Source: Mucilaginibacter sp. cycad4 | GTDB lineage: Bacteria > Bacteroidota > Bacteroidia > Sphingobacteriales > Sphingobacteriaceae | Direction: 5' to 3' | Length of the DNA stretch: 64,000 nt | Assembly: GCF_034263275.1 (NCBI RefSeq) | Contig: NZ_CP139559.1 | Span: forward strand, 6,138,001 to 6,202,000 | Shown here: positions 27,384 through 36,579 of the stretch, one piece after another | Numbering within the stretch: the first letter of the stretch is position 1 | How the letters are laid out: every line of letters starts with the position of its first letter | Position numbers and translations under genes: made by a program | Notes under the pieces: model-generated | Seen by the model: the letters and a program-made list of their open reading frames with translations, nothing else | What the model was told of the DNA's origin: nothing | The model's database searches: none

Positions 27384-27501
27384 TTTGAAATTAGCCATAT
27401 AAATAGTGCGCAAGCAGATAATATATCTGCAGGCGAAAATATCGGATGAATACTATTGGCTTTTTAGCTCAATAATTTATGTGTCAACATGTTATAATAA
27501 T

Positions 27502-27909
27502 TTATTTTTTATCAACACTATATTTCCCCGGCCCTATAAATATTAAACCGGCAAACACAATGGCATCCTCAATAGCATGAGCGGCATCGCTAAGCCCGCC
27601 GCCTGTACGCAGGTGCATCAAAGCAGCAACCACGAGGTTAATAAATAATAAGATACAAACCGGCCTGAACACAAGGCCGATGATAAGGAGGAAGCCTCCA
27701 AAACATTCGGCTACAGCGGCCAGCAATCCCCAAACTATCGGCCAAAAATGAATGCCTACGTATTTCATCGATCCGCCAAGGTGTTCCCAGCTTTTTACGC
27801 CGCCCATTAATTTAGGATAGCCATGATAAATAAACATGATGCCAAGCCCGATACGGATGATCAGCAGTCCGAAGTTTTTGTAGTTGCCTAAATTGCCTAA
27901 TAGTGCCAT
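27502..27909 (-). CDS. DoxX family membrane protein
   Basis: The 135-residue protein has four transmembrane helices and the DoxX signature in the first: LLIIRIGLGIMFIYHGYPKL (residues 15-34). The second helix contains GLLAAVAECFGGFLLIIG. DoxX-type proteins are small inner-membrane proteins linked to thiol and redox homeostasis in some bacteria; the role here is not defined. It stands alone, with repeat-rich DNA upstream. Confidence 0.88.
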   Translation of the reverse strand: MALLGNLGNYKNFGLLIIRIGLGIMFIYHGYPKLMGGVKSWEHLGGSMKYVGIHFWPIVWGLLAAVAECFGGFLLIIGLVFRPVCILLFINLVVAALMHLRTGGGLSDAAHAIEDAIVFAGLIFIGPGKYSVDKK

Positions 27910-27980
27910 TTAAAGATATTTTTATTGATGTGAGGGCTTAAGGTAATAAAAATGTTGGAAGGTATTAAAATAGGAGACTT

Positions 27981-28275
27981 AATTCCCCTATTGCACGGGC
28001 ACGCGCTGGAATAACGATGAGGAGCGGAACATCTGCGTTCGTCACCTGCTCTGCCAACATACGCCGCCTTTCTTGACAGGGGAATTACACAACACCCCGG
28101 GTTTTCTATCTTAAGTTAACACCCTCTCAACCCGGGCTAATCGGCGGCCCCGGAGTTAACCCCGTGTATTATTTAAGTAATTGATTGTCAATAATATATA
28201 TGTAATAAAATGAATTTCTGTTAACCCTGTTAACCCCCCCGCCGGCTTAAGTTAACACTCTGTCCTCTCAAGAGA
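27981..28275. repeat. Repeat-rich intergenic region
   Basis: The 470 bp between DoxX and the amidohydrolase gene hold no gene. AATTCCCCT at 27981-27989 is inverted at 28078-28086, making a unit of 106 bp like the one at 12169-12277. CTTAAGTTAACAC occurs at 28110-28122 and again at 28246-28258, and CCCGGGTT/AACCCGGG flank the first of these. Several GTTAACCC words lie between. The whole looks like degenerate copies of dispersed repeats. Confidence 0.6.
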
Positions 28276-28379
28276 CGAAACACGCTTGTCACCTATTTAT
28301 TGGGGCCGATAAGCCAGTACTCTCCCAATCTACCATATTCAAACTATTGTGCTTATATTACTATCTCCAAACAACCCGT

Positions 28380-29684
28380 ATGAAAGCAAGCCTTATTTTA
28401 TCCTTATGTATTTTTTCATTGCAGGCATTGGCGCAAAAAAACGCGTTGCGCCAGCAAGTAAATGCTAAAGCCGATGCCTTGCAGGAGCAGGTGATAACCT
28501 GGCGCCGGGATTTTCATGAACATCCGGAACTGGGCAATCATGAGGTGCGTACATCGGCCATCATTGCTAAACATTTACAGTCATTAGGTATTGAGGTAAC
28601 AACCGGCATAGCCACTACCGGCGTGGTTGGGGTCTTAAAAGGCGGGCATCCGGGCCCCGTTGTCGCTTTGAGGGCGGATATGGATGGCCTGCCGGTTATT
28701 GAGCGTACACCTGTGCCATTTGCATCCAAAGTAAAAACTACTTACAACGGACAGGAAGTTGGTGTAATGCATGCCTGCGGGCATGATTCGCACATGGCCA
28801 TACTGATGGCTGTTGCCCGGGTACTCTCGTCAATGAAGGCAGATTTGCACGGAACCGTAAAATTCATTTTTCAACCCGCGGAGGAAGGTGTTGAACCCGG
28901 ACAGAAAGGCGGAGCTGAGGAGATGGTAAAGGAAGGCGTTTTAGAGAACCCAAAAGTTGACGTAGTTTTTGGGCTGCATATTAATTCGCAAACAGAGGTT
29001 GGCAAAATAACCTATCGTCCGGGTGGTACCATGGCCGGGGTTAATGATATGCAGATCATCGTAAAAGGGCGGTCGGCCCACGGGGCTTATCCATGGTCGA
29101 GCGTGGACCCGATCGTAACATCGGCCCAGATCATCAATAACCTGCAAACCATTGTAAGCCGTAATATCAATGTAACCGAAAACCCTGCGGTAGTTACTAT
29201 TGGCGCTATAAAGGGAGGCAACCGTTCAAACATTATCCCCGAATCGGTTGAAATGCTGGGCACGCTCCGCTCCTTTACTCCTGCCGACGAAAAATTACTG
29301 ATTACACGGGTAACAGAAATAGCCACTAAAATTGCAGAAGCGCAAGGAGCTACAGCTACGGTAAAGATCCCCTACAGTAACCACTATCCTGTAACTTATA
29401 ACGATCCTGAGCTTACCCAAAAAATGCTGCCCAGCCTGCAGCAAACCGCCGGTGCCGCTAATGTGCTGTTGCGTCCGCCAGTAACCGGTGCCGAAGATTT
29501 TAGTTTTTACCAGGAAAAGGTACCGGGTTTGTTCATATTTTTGGGCGGTATGCCAAAGGGGGGCGATCCGCTGAAAGCACCGTCGCACCATACGCCCGAT
29601 TTTTATATTGACGAAAGCGGCTTTAGTTTAGGTGTAAAAGCCTTATGCAACCTGGCCATTGATTACATGGGCAACAAAAGATAA
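28380..29684 (+). CDS. M20 family metallopeptidase/amidohydrolase, secreted
   Basis: Started at ATG 28380, the product has 434 residues and a Sec signal (ASLILSLCIFSLQALAQ). An earlier in-frame codon at 28347 would put eleven residues before the signal. The M20 catalytic domain shows RRDFHEHPELGNHE, ADMDGLP, HACGHDSH with metal-site Cys/His, EEG near the catalytic glutamate, and a C-terminal HHTPDF. The dimerisation domain sits in between. The family (IAA-amino acid hydrolase, hippurate hydrolase, AbgA/B) cleaves N-acyl amino acids. Periplasmic location is inferred from the signal. Confidence 0.92.
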   Translation: MKASLILSLCIFSLQALAQKNALRQQVNAKADALQEQVITWRRDFHEHPELGNHEVRTSAIIAKHLQSLGIEVTTGIATTGVVGVLKGGHPGPVVALRADMDGLPVIERTPVPFASKVKTTYNGQEVGVMHACGHDSHMAILMAVARVLSSMKADLHGTVKFIFQPAEEGVEPGQKGGAEEMVKEGVLENPKVDVVFGLHINSQTEVGKITYRPGGTMAGVNDMQIIVKGRSAHGAYPWSSVDPIVTSAQIINNLQTIVSRNINVTENPAVVTIGAIKGGNRSNIIPESVEMLGTLRSFTPADEKLLITRVTEIATKIAEAQGATATVKIPYSNHYPVTYNDPELTQKMLPSLQQTAGAANVLLRPPVTGAEDFSFYQEKVPGLFIFLGGMPKGGDPLKAPSHHTPDFYIDESGFSLGVKALCNLAIDYMGNKR

Positions 29685-29807
29685 GTATTCAACACCCGAT
29701 AGTTCTTTTTAATTAAGCTGAAACAATAGCGGTCAAAAAGTATTTTTACAGCGGCTTATTCGTATATTGAACGGCCTTAATAGCATAAGTGTGAAATTGT
29801 TAAGATC

Positions 29808-30314
29808 ATGAAAAAGCATTTACTACCCCTTTTATGCCTGTGCATGTTGATGAGCAGTTTGCCTGGCATGACAGCTTCGGCAAAAATGATGCTGCCTGCC
29901 GATACGGTAGCTAAATTAAAGCCCGAGGTGCGCCAGGTTGTGGAAACTGTAATAAAAGCTTCCGGCACTTTCAATATCGAAGCAGTATCTGATCTTTACG
30001 CCCCTAATGCCGTAGTGGCCGATGAACAGCCCCCCTTTTCGTGGAATGGTCAACTGGCGGGTGTACAATGGATAAATTCGGTACAAAAAGCGGTTAAGGA
30101 TTTTAAGATCAGTGGTTTTAAAGTTGATTTGCAGCGTATCAAAACTTTTCAGCAAACCGATGAAATAGTTTACCTCATAGCTCCTGTTGAATATACCGGC
30201 CTTGTAAATGGCGAACATTTTGAAGAGCAGGGGGCTTTTTCATTTGTATTAAGGATAGTGAGCGGTAAATGGCTCATTAAAAGCCAGGCCTGGGTACCGC
30301 GCAACGGCATGTAA
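29808..30314 (+). CDS. Secreted NTF2/SnoaL-like protein
   Basis: A 168-residue protein with a Sec signal (residues 4-25, ending MTASA). The mature part begins with a helix (EVRQVVETVIKASGTFN), then DLYAPNAVVADEQPPFSWNG, and finishes with beta strands ending in SGKWLIKSQAWVP. This is the cone-shaped NTF2 fold of DUF4440/SnoaL-like proteins. Members bind or turn over small molecules, but no catalytic set is evident here. It has its own upstream region and no operon partner. Confidence 0.75.
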   Translation: MKKHLLPLLCLCMLMSSLPGMTASAKMMLPADTVAKLKPEVRQVVETVIKASGTFNIEAVSDLYAPNAVVADEQPPFSWNGQLAGVQWINSVQKAVKDFKISGFKVDLQRIKTFQQTDEIVYLIAPVEYTGLVNGEHFEEQGAFSFVLRIVSGKWLIKSQAWVPRNGM

Positions 30315-30338
30315 ACACCTCCTGTATTATAAACCTGC

Positions 30339-30346
30339 TACTTTTG
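30339..30346 (+). promoter_or_regulatory. Possible -7 box for the DUF1835 gene
   Basis: TACTTTTG fits TAnnTTTG and lies 77 nt before the ATG, but no TTG/TTTG is found at the expected -33 distance. Confidence 0.25.
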
Positions 30347-30423
30347 CAATCTGAATTTAAAATTAAGGTTGACAAAATTCCCGCTTCAGGAAAGGCCCCG
30401 GTTTTATTTATAACTTAGCTTTT

Positions 30424-31212
30424 ATGAACTCTATCTTACACATATTAAATGGCGATGCCGCGTTAGATGGTTTTGATCAAACCGGGCTCGACGGCGATGT
30501 TATGGTTTGGCGCGAGGTGTTTTCTGAAGGCCCCTTACAGGAAAATATTCTTTCGGGGAGTTTCTGGAGTGCGCGCCGCGATTGGATCGGGACAACATTC
30601 AATGCCCCGGCAAATGAATATCAGCATAAAGTGATAGATGAGCTTGGCAAGCTAAACAGCCGGTATAACGAGATTAACCTTTGGTTTGAGTTCGATTTGC
30701 ATTGCCAGGTAAACCTGCTGGGCGTGTTGGAAATGTTATCGCTAAAAACAGATATGTCGGCCCCGGCCATTTACCTCATTTGCCTGGCCGATTGTGTTCA
30801 GTTTGATAATAAGAAAGGCCTGGGCGAATTAACCGGCGAACAATTTGAAGAATTGTACGATGCCCGCGAACGCTTGAACGAATGGGAGCTCGGCCTGGCC
30901 GCCGATGCCTGGAGGTTATACGTTAATAATGACCTCGCCGGGTTAGAAAAATGGCTCAATGAAAATACCTTTTGGGGCGGCGTTCCGCTACTTAAGCCTG
31001 CACTAAAAGCGCACCTGAAACGGATGCAAACCAATGCCGATGGATTAAGTTATATCGAACAAAAGCTACTGGATATTTATAATAGCGGCGCTAAAACCAA
31101 AACGGCCATTTACATAACCTTTTGGAAAACTGAAACTATTTTTGGTATGGGCGATTCGGAGATTGATATCTACCTGGATAAACTGAAGGAAAAAGGGTTG
31201 ATTACCATTTAA
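30424..31212 (+). CDS. DUF1835 domain protein
   Basis: The 262-residue cytoplasmic protein opens with the DUF1835 pattern: ILHILNGDAALDGF, then VMVWREVFSEGPL (residues about 27-40). A conserved acidic helix region follows, with a W-F-E-F-DLHCQVNLL stretch around residues 80-95. The C-terminal part (SYIEQKLLDIYNSGA and beyond) resembles a winged-helix module. Function of the family is unknown. No operon partner is visible. Confidence 0.8.
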   Translation: MNSILHILNGDAALDGFDQTGLDGDVMVWREVFSEGPLQENILSGSFWSARRDWIGTTFNAPANEYQHKVIDELGKLNSRYNEINLWFEFDLHCQVNLLGVLEMLSLKTDMSAPAIYLICLADCVQFDNKKGLGELTGEQFEELYDARERLNEWELGLAADAWRLYVNNDLAGLEKWLNENTFWGGVPLLKPALKAHLKRMQTNADGLSYIEQKLLDIYNSGAKTKTAIYITFWKTETIFGMGDSEIDIYLDKLKEKGLITI

Positions 31213-31365
31213 TAAAACCTATAATACGACTGAGCGGGGAGGGCCTGAGCATTGGGGAAGGAGATCTTATACGCCATGCAAACTAACTATACTCATTCGC
31301 CAATCAAGGTGCATAAGATTTCTCACTCGTTCCTCGTTTCAAAATGACAACAAGTTATTAGTGAC

Positions 31366-32928
31366 TTACGGCACCGTGACAGCTATCGTAGGTGATCGTT
31401 CACTCTCATTCTTCATCCTGTCCAATGCCGTGACTACGTAAAAATAGGTTTTGCCCTTGATAACGGTATTGTCATCATATCCAGGCGTGGGATCATATTT
31501 GATTTTGAGAATGTTTTTAGGATTGTCGATGTCTATCTTTTCACCATCATTAAAGCGGTAGATCACATAGCCGTAAACCGGCTCCTCATCTTTAGCTAAA
31601 GTTGGGGTAAGCCACCTTATTGCTACACCTTTACCTACGGCTTTAGCCGTAACTTGTTGTGGGGCGTTAGGAGGTATTGAGTCGCGCCACAGCATTACCG
31701 GAGGTAAGGCCGGGTATTGGTAATAATTGTCACGTAGTGAGTCGGTAAAGCCAAGGGGGTTGCTGGTGAGCGAATTGGAGCTAAAGTAAACACTGCCCTG
31801 TACCCTTGGGTTATCACGAATAAGTTCTATTTGCTGAGGTAGCTGGGCCGGGTTCCTGAACGCCTGAACTTTCCGCTCGTTGATGCGGTAAGCTGCCTGG
31901 CCTACATATAAGTGCCTGCCATAGGTGTTGTCACTCCACCAGTCAAGCAGCTTTTGAAAATCAGCGGCACGGTTGCCTATCTGCCAGTAAAGCTGCGGGT
32001 TAATATAATCTATCCAGCCCTCTTTTACCCATTTGCGGGTATCGGCATAGTTTTCATAATATGACGAGCCGCCATTGGTTTCGGAACCTTCTTCATTTTG
32101 GGCTTTATTAGCCCAGATGCCAAAAGGGCTTACACCAAATTTCATGTTAGGATCATGTGCATGTACGCTATCGGCAATCATATGTATCAGCAAATCGACG
32201 TTGTGGCGGCGCCAGTCTTTAATATTATCGTAACCCTCGCCGTACTTTTTAAATGTTTCCTCGTCGTTGATCTTTTGTCCGGCAATGGGATATGGATAAA
32301 AATAATCGTCCATGTGTACGCCGTCTATGTCGTAATTATCCACAACATCCAGTATTACCTGTACAATATAGTCGCGCACTTCGGGCAAACCGGGATTAAA
32401 TGTTTTTATCCCGCCATAGGTAAAAAACCACTCGGGCTTTATTTTGGTGATATGCTGCGGACTAAGCGCTGCAAAGTTGCCATCAAACGTGGCGCGGTAA
32501 GGGTTAAACCAGGCGTGCAGCTCCATGCCGCGCTTATGTGCTTCGGTGATGGCAAACTCAAGCGGATCATAGTTGGGGCTGGGGGCCTGGCCCTGTTTAC
32601 CGGTTAAATATTTTGACCACGGCTCACGGCTTTTGGCATAAAACGCATCGGCAGCGGGCCGTACCTGCAGCATAACCGCATTGATCCCGGTTTCCTGGTG
32701 CGAATTTAAGATATCTATAAGCTCTTGTTTCTGCTTTTCTGACGGGGATTTGGAGTTGGTTGGCCAGTCGATGTTAACCACGGTAGCTATCCATACTCCC
32801 CTGAATTCGCGTTTGGGCTGCATTTTTACATCAACCGGTGCCGGTACAAGATCGGCCGGCTGCGCATTAACTGTTAAACTTGTAAACAGGATTATAATCA
32901 GAAGTATGAACCGTTGGTATATATGCAT
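31366..32928 (-). CDS. Family 10-like glycoside hydrolase (GHL10/DUF187), secreted
   Basis: Starting at ATG 32928 gives 520 residues with a Sec signal (ILLIIILFTSLTVNAQ). The GHL10 TIM-barrel domain covers about residues 35-360: EFRGVWIATVVNIDWP at its start, LQVRPAADAFY, LHAWFNPYRA, DGVHMDDYFYPYP with candidate catalytic acids, and SPFGIW. A fibronectin type III-like domain occupies about 425-520. GHL10 enzymes are predicted to cleave glycosidic bonds, and relatives act on peptidoglycan glycan strands after peptide removal; the substrate here is unknown. A minus-strand -7 box TATCTTTG lies at 32953-32960. Confidence 0.9.
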   Translation of the reverse strand: MHIYQRFILLIIILFTSLTVNAQPADLVPAPVDVKMQPKREFRGVWIATVVNIDWPTNSKSPSEKQKQELIDILNSHQETGINAVMLQVRPAADAFYAKSREPWSKYLTGKQGQAPSPNYDPLEFAITEAHKRGMELHAWFNPYRATFDGNFAALSPQHITKIKPEWFFTYGGIKTFNPGLPEVRDYIVQVILDVVDNYDIDGVHMDDYFYPYPIAGQKINDEETFKKYGEGYDNIKDWRRHNVDLLIHMIADSVHAHDPNMKFGVSPFGIWANKAQNEEGSETNGGSSYYENYADTRKWVKEGWIDYINPQLYWQIGNRAADFQKLLDWWSDNTYGRHLYVGQAAYRINERKVQAFRNPAQLPQQIELIRDNPRVQGSVYFSSNSLTSNPLGFTDSLRDNYYQYPALPPVMLWRDSIPPNAPQQVTAKAVGKGVAIRWLTPTLAKDEEPVYGYVIYRFNDGEKIDIDNPKNILKIKYDPTPGYDDNTVIKGKTYFYVVTALDRMKNESERSPTIAVTVP

Positions 32929-32931
32929 CAA

Positions 32932-33265
32932 ATAGAATTAAATTGAAAGTTGCAAAGATATAAACTCATAACGTAGCAGGTTTATTATGAAGTATAAAAA
33001 TTGAAGCCTTATTGTGTTTTAAACATTTTGTAGTTATTTTAGCTCCACGCCTAAAACAATTGATGTAATAATTTTTTAAAAAATCATATTTTTAGTGTTT
33101 TAACGTTCAATATGTTAACCATTAAGGATAAACGCATCTGTATATACTTGCAGGAAAGCGCTTTACATCAATTAACAGTTGATATTTCGTTAAAAACTAA
33201 ACACTATAGCTAAGCTTTTGTTATACCACTTGCTTAACTATGCTAAAACTTAACATTTAATTGCT
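32932..33265. other. Divergent intergenic region
   Basis: These 334 bp separate the GHL10 gene from the coiled-coil gene. The minus strand has TATCTTTG at 32960-32953, 25 nt before the GHL10 start, matching TAnnTTTG; no TTTG lies at the expected -33. The rest is AT-rich and shows no gene or terminator. Confidence 0.45.
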
Positions 33266-34183
33266 ATGGAAAACCAATCTGGGCAACAACAACCTAAGAA
33301 AAACTCAAACGTCATTTATTTTCTTATTGTAGTAGTGCTTGCTTTATTGGGTACCGATGTGTATCTGTACCTGCAAAAAAACAACTCCGATAAAAAAATA
33401 GTTTATCAGCATGATGAGCAAACAAGGCTGCAAACCGAGCTTGACAGTCTTGAATCGCAGGTTGAACAGGTCACTGCAGGCAAAGCCAAAATGACCGCGG
33501 CGCTAACCGCCAAAAACGACTCGTTAAAGTCGACCATTAAAGTTCTGAGGGCCAAGCTGGCTAAAGGTAAGCTTACCGCACAGGAACTTGCCAAAGTACA
33601 GGAGGATGTAAAACAACTCCGTTATTTTGTAACCAAGTATACTGCCGACATTGATGAGCTTAAAAAGCAGAATACATCGCTCACCACTGAAAGGGACACT
33701 TTAAAGACCAATCTGGCAACGGTTGCCAAAAAGGTGGATACGCTATCTAAACAAAATGAAGATCTTGGTGCTAAGGTGAAGGTAGCCCAGGCGCTCAAGC
33801 TGGCAACCTCAGATGTAGTGGCCTATAAAATAAAGGGCAGCGGCAAAGAGGTGGACGTAACCCGTGCAAACCCGGCTAAAAAACTGAAGATCAACTTCAC
33901 CGTAGCCAGCAATACTTTGGCTACAAAAGCCATGCACGATATTTACGTACGTGTGATTGATCCAACCGGCAACCTGATCACAGCACCTGATTCAGGAACT
34001 TTCAGCGCCGATGGCCAGGACCTGCAATACACCTATAAAACATCCATTGATTTTAAGGATGATGGCACACAATACACCATCGACTGGATAAACCCAACCC
34101 TGCCATTCCAGAAAGGTACTTATACCATTATGCTTTATGCTGATGGCGGTACTATGGGTAAAACAGGTGTGACGCTTAAATAA
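33266..34183 (+). CDS. Membrane-anchored coiled-coil protein of unknown function
   Basis: The 305-residue protein has a short polar N-terminus, one transmembrane helix (VIYFLIVVVLALLGTDVYLYL, residues 17-36 or so), a long coiled coil (about 45-185, rich in K, E, L and T), and a C-terminal beta-rich domain of about 115 residues. That domain includes AMHDIYVRVIDPTGNLI and ends in a strand with GTYTIMLYADGG, suggesting an extracellular or periplasmic beta-sandwich. I know no named domain for it. The layout suggests a periplasmic spacer holding a sensing or structural domain. It is a single-gene unit ended by a strong hairpin. Confidence 0.65.
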   Translation: MENQSGQQQPKKNSNVIYFLIVVVLALLGTDVYLYLQKNNSDKKIVYQHDEQTRLQTELDSLESQVEQVTAGKAKMTAALTAKNDSLKSTIKVLRAKLAKGKLTAQELAKVQEDVKQLRYFVTKYTADIDELKKQNTSLTTERDTLKTNLATVAKKVDTLSKQNEDLGAKVKVAQALKLATSDVVAYKIKGSGKEVDVTRANPAKKLKINFTVASNTLATKAMHDIYVRVIDPTGNLITAPDSGTFSADGQDLQYTYKTSIDFKDDGTQYTIDWINPTLPFQKGTYTIMLYADGGTMGKTGVTLK

Positions 34184-34196
34184 TATTGACACCAAT

Positions 34197-34340
34197 TTTT
34201 TCGAATTAGGTCGAATTTCACGAATAAAAAGAAGAGGCCCGGTTTGCATAGCAAACCGGGCCTCTTTGTGTTTGATGTCCCAGTGAAACAGCGGAATTAT
34301 GCATTATTCCAATTCCTGAAATTCGACCTAATTCGAAAAA
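34197..34340. repeat. Nested palindrome: 24-bp inverted repeats around a terminator
   Basis: Outer arms at 34197-34220 and 34317-34340 are perfect 24-bp inverted copies containing TCGAATTAGGTCGAATTTCA. Inside lies a perfect 16-bp hairpin (34232-34247 and 34251-34266, core AGAGGCCCGGTTTGC) with T-rich 3' side, able to terminate the coiled-coil gene and possibly the convergent gene. The outer arms look like a dispersed repeat. Confidence 0.85.
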
Positions 34341-34350
34341 TTAGTGATCA

Positions 34351-35742
34351 TTACATTTTCATCAATGCCGGGCTTATCCTTAAATAAACTTCAAAGCCAA
34401 CCGGGGTACTTCCGTAAAGCGGCTTTAACGCCGATGGCGAAACATTGAGCGTAGCCTGCACACCGCCTGTAATGTTGGTGTTTTTGAAGCTGCTCAAAAT
34501 CCGGTTTACGCCCAGGGTTAAAGCATTGATATTAAAGTTGGGGTTAAGCGGATAAGCATCGTGCATGTCCAGTTCTTCGGCGTCTTTTTGCACAAATTCA
34601 TATCTGCCGTAAACAGCAGTTTTATTGAGCTGGAAAGTATTCTCTAATAAAACAGATGGCTGCGTTTTATGATTATCCGAATAATGGTTTTGCCCGTAAA
34701 CCAGGGTAGTTGCCACGTAGCTGTTTTTGTTCAGCATTTTGGTATGGATGGCCGATGCAGTGAACCTGTTCACGTTTTGCCCCGGCTCTGCTTCTTCCGC
34801 GCTGTGGATCCATCCGTCGGATACCTGCAAGGCCCACTCTTTGGATGGGTTATAGGATAAGCGGGCCGAGTATGAATCAAACCGCATTTTATCAAAATCA
34901 TAGCGGTGCTCGTCCGGCTCGCGTCCGGTAAATATCGATCCCTCCAGTTTTACATTTTTAATGCGGAAGCCCAATGTTGCAACACCAAAGGTAATATGCG
35001 TAGCATCCTGGTAATGATGACCAAGCGGCGCATCGGGATCATTGATGGCCGAAAGACGGTGCATAAACACCGGCGGGCCTAAAGCCGGCTCTCCCGGGTA
35101 ACCGAACGATAAGGAGATGTCGGCATCTTTGGCCACTCGCTGGGTATAAGCCACGCTCAACTCTGCAAAAAGGTCATGCGGGTGTTGTTTGTCGACCAGT
35201 TTTTGCCCTTTGTATGATTCGCCGGTTTGGTATAGGAGCGGATAGCCGCCGTTGCCCACCAAAAAAGGATCGAACGAGAACATGGTATTAATGGAGAACA
35301 GGCCATTATTGCCAACCTTCCGCTGGGTCATGAACATGAGCCAGTTAGGTACATCAATCCTGTTGCTGCCACCCCGTTTACCCGAGTTAAACAGGTCCTG
35401 GTTGTTATAGCGTGCAAAAAAACTGCCGTGTACCATGCTCATCCATTTTTTACCATGGATCATGTAGGCATACAGCGGAGTTTCATCAGGCACCCACGAA
35501 GTGCCCGAGCCATCGCGGTTCATGGGGAGGTTGCGCGAGAACTGGCTGGTCATCATCATATGGTGCATGGGCGTGTCCATTTTCATAATGCCCATATCCA
35601 TGCCATCCATAACCATAGGTTTGGTGCTGTTCATGCGCATGTTCTTTTTTGTGGTATCGCTCATCTTCATATCGTGATGGTGCTGGGCAGATGCGCCCAC
35701 AGCGGCCAGGCTCATGGCAATGAACAAAATATATGCTTTCAT
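34351..35742 (-). CDS. Met/His-rich outer membrane barrel, probable metal-resistance protein
   Basis: A 463-residue secreted protein (Sec signal ending VGASAQ at residue 20). Residues 21-64 hold fourteen methionines and five histidines, a typical methionine-rich copper-binding composition. The remaining 390 residues alternate short amphipathic strands and end in YLRISPALMKM, consistent with an outer-membrane beta-barrel. I do not know a named family, but similar proteins sit in copper or heavy-metal loci of Bacteroidota. It is last in a four-gene minus-strand cluster with an HMA-domain protein and a HYC_CC_PP protein, 12 nt after the preceding stop. Confidence 0.65.
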   Translation of the reverse strand: MKAYILFIAMSLAAVGASAQHHHDMKMSDTTKKNMRMNSTKPMVMDGMDMGIMKMDTPMHHMMMTSQFSRNLPMNRDGSGTSWVPDETPLYAYMIHGKKWMSMVHGSFFARYNNQDLFNSGKRGGSNRIDVPNWLMFMTQRKVGNNGLFSINTMFSFDPFLVGNGGYPLLYQTGESYKGQKLVDKQHPHDLFAELSVAYTQRVAKDADISLSFGYPGEPALGPPVFMHRLSAINDPDAPLGHHYQDATHITFGVATLGFRIKNVKLEGSIFTGREPDEHRYDFDKMRFDSYSARLSYNPSKEWALQVSDGWIHSAEEAEPGQNVNRFTASAIHTKMLNKNSYVATTLVYGQNHYSDNHKTQPSVLLENTFQLNKTAVYGRYEFVQKDAEELDMHDAYPLNPNFNINALTLGVNRILSSFKNTNITGGVQATLNVSPSALKPLYGSTPVGFEVYLRISPALMKM

Positions 35743-35754
35743 AGTAGTGTAGGG

Positions 35755-36555
35755 TTAAAGATTAAAAAAGTTGTACTCCAGCCTGATGAGGTACATATTT
35801 TTAGTATTCCGTTGCATATCATTATAGATAGGCGTACGGTACGAGAAATCAAGCCGGCAGGTACTGTTAAAGATCAGCTGCAGGGCCGGCGCAACATCCA
35901 GATAGCTTTCACCATGGCCTGGGTTGGTTTTGCCCAACAGCTCTACATATAGGTTAAGGTTTACCTGCTTGTAATCGCGATAATTGCGCGGCAGCAGTAA
36001 ATACCCGCCCGATAGCGTATAGGCCGCAGCATTGCGTACCTGTGCTGTGGGGGCTTCATAATCTCCGCGATTATCAAAAGCCCGCAAATAGCTTGCCGAA
36101 CCCGAAAGCGCCAGCTTATGCAGCAACTGGGTAAAAACCACACCTCCCTGTGCTCCGCTGTTATCACCTTCTAAAGTGATTTCCCGGTTGACTATGGGAT
36201 TGTTGATGCTTGAAAGTTTAGCAAAAAATGCCCCTCTGAAATGCCGCTGAACGGTATCAACAGATAGGAACCTGTATTTGGCGTATACGCTGCCACCTTC
36301 AAAATGCTGGGTTGAACTATAATAATCAGACATGTAAACCGAGCCGTGCACCATCAGGTGGCGGCTAACGCCATACATGGCCTCAATAGTACTGCGGTTT
36401 TTGTACGATGGCTTAAAGTATCCCTGGTTTTCCACGCGGATGCCCAATGAGCTGGTTGCCATATTGCTGGCAGGTTCTGTATTTACATACAGTTCCTGTG
36501 CCAATACGGGACAAGCCATTGCCATAAGGCAAACAGCCAATAATATCCTCTTCAT
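35755..36555 (-). CDS. Outer membrane beta-barrel protein of the metal cluster
   Basis: The 266-residue product has a Sec signal (residues 2-19, ending CPVLAQ) and a run of amphipathic beta strands with aromatic girdle residues, ending in LIRLEYNFFNL, a typical barrel-terminal phenylalanine-rich strand. I recognise no specific family. It lies 24 nt after the HMA-domain gene and 12 nt before the Met/His-rich barrel gene, so all are likely one operon. A role in metal export or surface binding is inferred from context only. Confidence 0.65.
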   Translation of the reverse strand: MKRILLAVCLMAMACPVLAQELYVNTEPASNMATSSLGIRVENQGYFKPSYKNRSTIEAMYGVSRHLMVHGSVYMSDYYSSTQHFEGGSVYAKYRFLSVDTVQRHFRGAFFAKLSSINNPIVNREITLEGDNSGAQGGVVFTQLLHKLALSGSASYLRAFDNRGDYEAPTAQVRNAAAYTLSGGYLLLPRNYRDYKQVNLNLYVELLGKTNPGHGESYLDVAPALQLIFNSTCRLDFSYRTPIYNDMQRNTKNMYLIRLEYNFFNL

Positions 36556-36579
36556 AAAAAATGATGTTAAATGAAGGGC

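Noticed and set aside
32098..32607. 169-codon antisense frame in the GHL10 gene
   Set aside because: Shadow frame over conserved TIM-barrel coding sequence.
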